DNA of 64,000 nt, from NCBI GenBank assembly GCA_017999915.1, contig JAGNKX010000005.1, positions 246,667 through 310,666 on the forward strand. Direction: 5' to 3'. Below the pieces are notes generated by a model, which did not search any database, had not been told where the DNA came from, and was given only the letters and a program-made list of their open reading frames with translations. The position numbers were made by a program, and so were the translations under genes. How positions within the stretch are numbered: the stretch's first letter is position 1; each line of letters opens with the position of its first letter. Below are positions 62,968 to 64,000 of the stretch, piece by piece. This DNA is from Spirochaetota bacterium (GTDB taxonomy: Bacteria > Spirochaetota > UBA4802 > UBA5550).

Positions 62968-63086
62968 CATCAATCCCTGATAAATTCAGGGGTTATAAAG
63001 CCTTCCCGAAAACGGGTGTGCTTCTAAATCCTAAAATGTGACCAGACTGTGACCAACAGAACTGGCACAAAAATAGAGGTATTAGA
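62968..63086. other. Candidate attachment-site region next to tRNA-Gly
   Basis: It holds a hairpin CCCTGA/TCAGGG (62975-62980 and 62986-62991) and two direct copies of TGTGACCA (63037-63044 and 63048-63055) 11 bp apart. These are just before the recombinase start and could be arm-type binding sites. The matching right end lies outside the window, so this is inferred. Confidence 0.45.
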
Positions 63087-64000
63087 ATGTCACACTCAAA
63101 ACCATTCACATTATTAAAAAGAAGTCAAGTTTATTATGTTAGATTTCGTCTTCCAGATGGAAGCAGGTCAACATCGAAATCATCAGGACAAATTTCAAAA
63201 GCACGCGCCGAGTCCTGGGCTATCGAATACCTGAAGAATAATCGTTTTTTCATCGACAAACGGATCACCTTTGCTGAATACGCAAGAGGCTTTTTTGATG
63301 ATACAGGTATTTATGCAACCAACAAGCATAATTCAGGTAAACGAATAGGACTTCATCATCTCAAAGAGCGCCGGGATATAATGAAAAATCATATCATCCC
63401 ATATTTAGGTAATATATATATTTTCGACATCAAATACAAGACTCTTGAACAATACAGAAATGATAAATTCAAGGAAGGATATACAGGGTCTTTTATCGTT
63501 AAGCACCTGCATACAATCAATGCGATACTGAAAGAAGCCTGCAAAGACGAACTGATTCAGGCACCGCCTTTGTTGCCGGAATGTTCAACAGCGGTATTAA
63601 ATCCCCGTGGCTGTTTAACCGTAGAAGAAGTTAAGACGCTTTTCACAAAAGGCATCTGGAAGGATTACAGAGCTTTTGCAGCATCGCTTCTTTCAGCCTC
63701 TACAGGTCTAAGGCTTGGAGAGATTCAGGGTCTTGTTATGGCTGATTTACACCTGCCTGAAAGTTATCTGGTTTGCAGGCGTTCTTATGATTATAGAAAC
63801 AGATGCTTAAATGAAACGACAAAAAATGGACGAAGCCGAAACATAATTCTTTCATCCCACGTTGTATATGCATTGCAAAGGGTGATCTCTACGAATCCGC
63901 ACCCTCTTAATGATGAAAGCCCTGTCTTTTGGTCGGATTTCATACCTGATAATCCTACGGAAAGAAATACCCTGATAAAAGGACTTTATCGGGCTCTTGC
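63087..64000 (+). CDS. Tyrosine recombinase / integrase (5' part, runs off right edge)
   Basis: The first about 304 codons are present, from an ATG at 63087 with GAGGT upstream. Residues 1-55 resemble an N-terminal DNA-binding domain, 60-170 a core-binding SAM-like domain, and from about 180 the catalytic domain begins. The first catalytic Arg is Arg209 in ASTGLRLGEIQGL, and Lys246 (NETTKNGR) fits the beta-hairpin lysine. The HxxR and Tyr motifs lie beyond the window. It is next to tRNA-Gly and distinctly more AT-rich than the rest of the window, so it probably opens an integrated phage, ICE or island. Confidence 0.92.
   Translation, partial: MSHSKPFTLLKRSQVYYVRFRLPDGSRSTSKSSGQISKARAESWAIEYLKNNRFFIDKRITFAEYARGFFDDTGIYATNKHNSGKRIGLHHLKERRDIMKNHIIPYLGNIYIFDIKYKTLEQYRNDKFKEGYTGSFIVKHLHTINAILKEACKDELIQAPPLLPECSTAVLNPRGCLTVEEVKTLFTKGIWKDYRAFAASLLSASTGLRLGEIQGLVMADLHLPESYLVCRRSYDYRNRCLNETTKNGRSRNIILSSHVVYALQRVISTNPHPLNDESPVFWSDFIPDNPTERNTLIKGLYRAL

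Overview
The window looks like the chromosome of an uncultured, diderm, GC-rich bacterium. The best guess is a spirochaete of the Leptospira type, at moderate confidence. The support is indirect: a very large number of lipoproteins and beta-barrel outer-membrane proteins built from beta-propeller, Fn3 and Ig-like repeats; SpoIIE/STAS partner-switching regulators; an MCP; a PilZ protein; and RNase Y with c-di-AMP cyclase. The conserved order folP-cdaA-cdaR-pdxJ is also known from deltaproteobacteria, so the phylum is not proven. No rRNA or CRISPR array is visible. There are three tRNA genes.

Layout. 1-8 kb: start of an exported protein, a repeat-rich spacer, then a leftward operon (7846 to 627) of a FecR lipoprotein followed by two alternating pairs of Fn3/beta-barrel protein and propeller lipoprotein. 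8.2-8.4 kb: initiator and second CAT tRNA-Met. 8.4-17.7 kb: small envelope proteins, pdxJ/cdaR/cdaA/folP, barrel proteins, tlyA, a VOC protein and an SDR. 17.9-25.3 kb: mostly leftward housekeeping genes (isoprenylcysteine-methyltransferase-like, dxs, ymdB, rny, coaD, NlpC/P60, STAS), with conspicuous hairpin repeats between them. 25.5-34.5 kb: argJ, a B12-type radical SAM protein, PilZ, a barrel protein, argD-argF, a BASS transporter with an extra periplasmic domain, and a lipoprotein. 34.6-43.5 kb: two giant paralogous lipoproteins. 43.6-55 kb: histidine kinase plus substrate-binding protein, an anti-sigma kinase, argG, a CrtC/AttH-like lipoprotein, a Cpx-like trio and an MCP. 55.6-62.7 kb: a MoxR-VWA pair, STAS, SpoIIE phosphatase and a TPR protein. 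62.9-64 kb: tRNA-Gly followed by the 5' part of a tyrosine recombinase gene, the edge of an integrated element.

Themes. The arginine pathway is represented by argJ, argD, argF and argG over 23 kb. Envelope surface proteins dominate the coding capacity. Partner-switching parts (two STAS proteins, one RsbW-type kinase, one SpoIIE phosphatase) are dispersed and could form one circuit.

The most unusual signal is a dispersed 14-bp near-palindrome, CCGATAACTATCGG. It occurs ten times, including three exact copies at 21-bp spacing and three copies inside signal-peptide codons in one common reading frame (encoding I-V-I). A second striking structure is a run of hairpins with a 60-bp tandem period between rny and ymdB.
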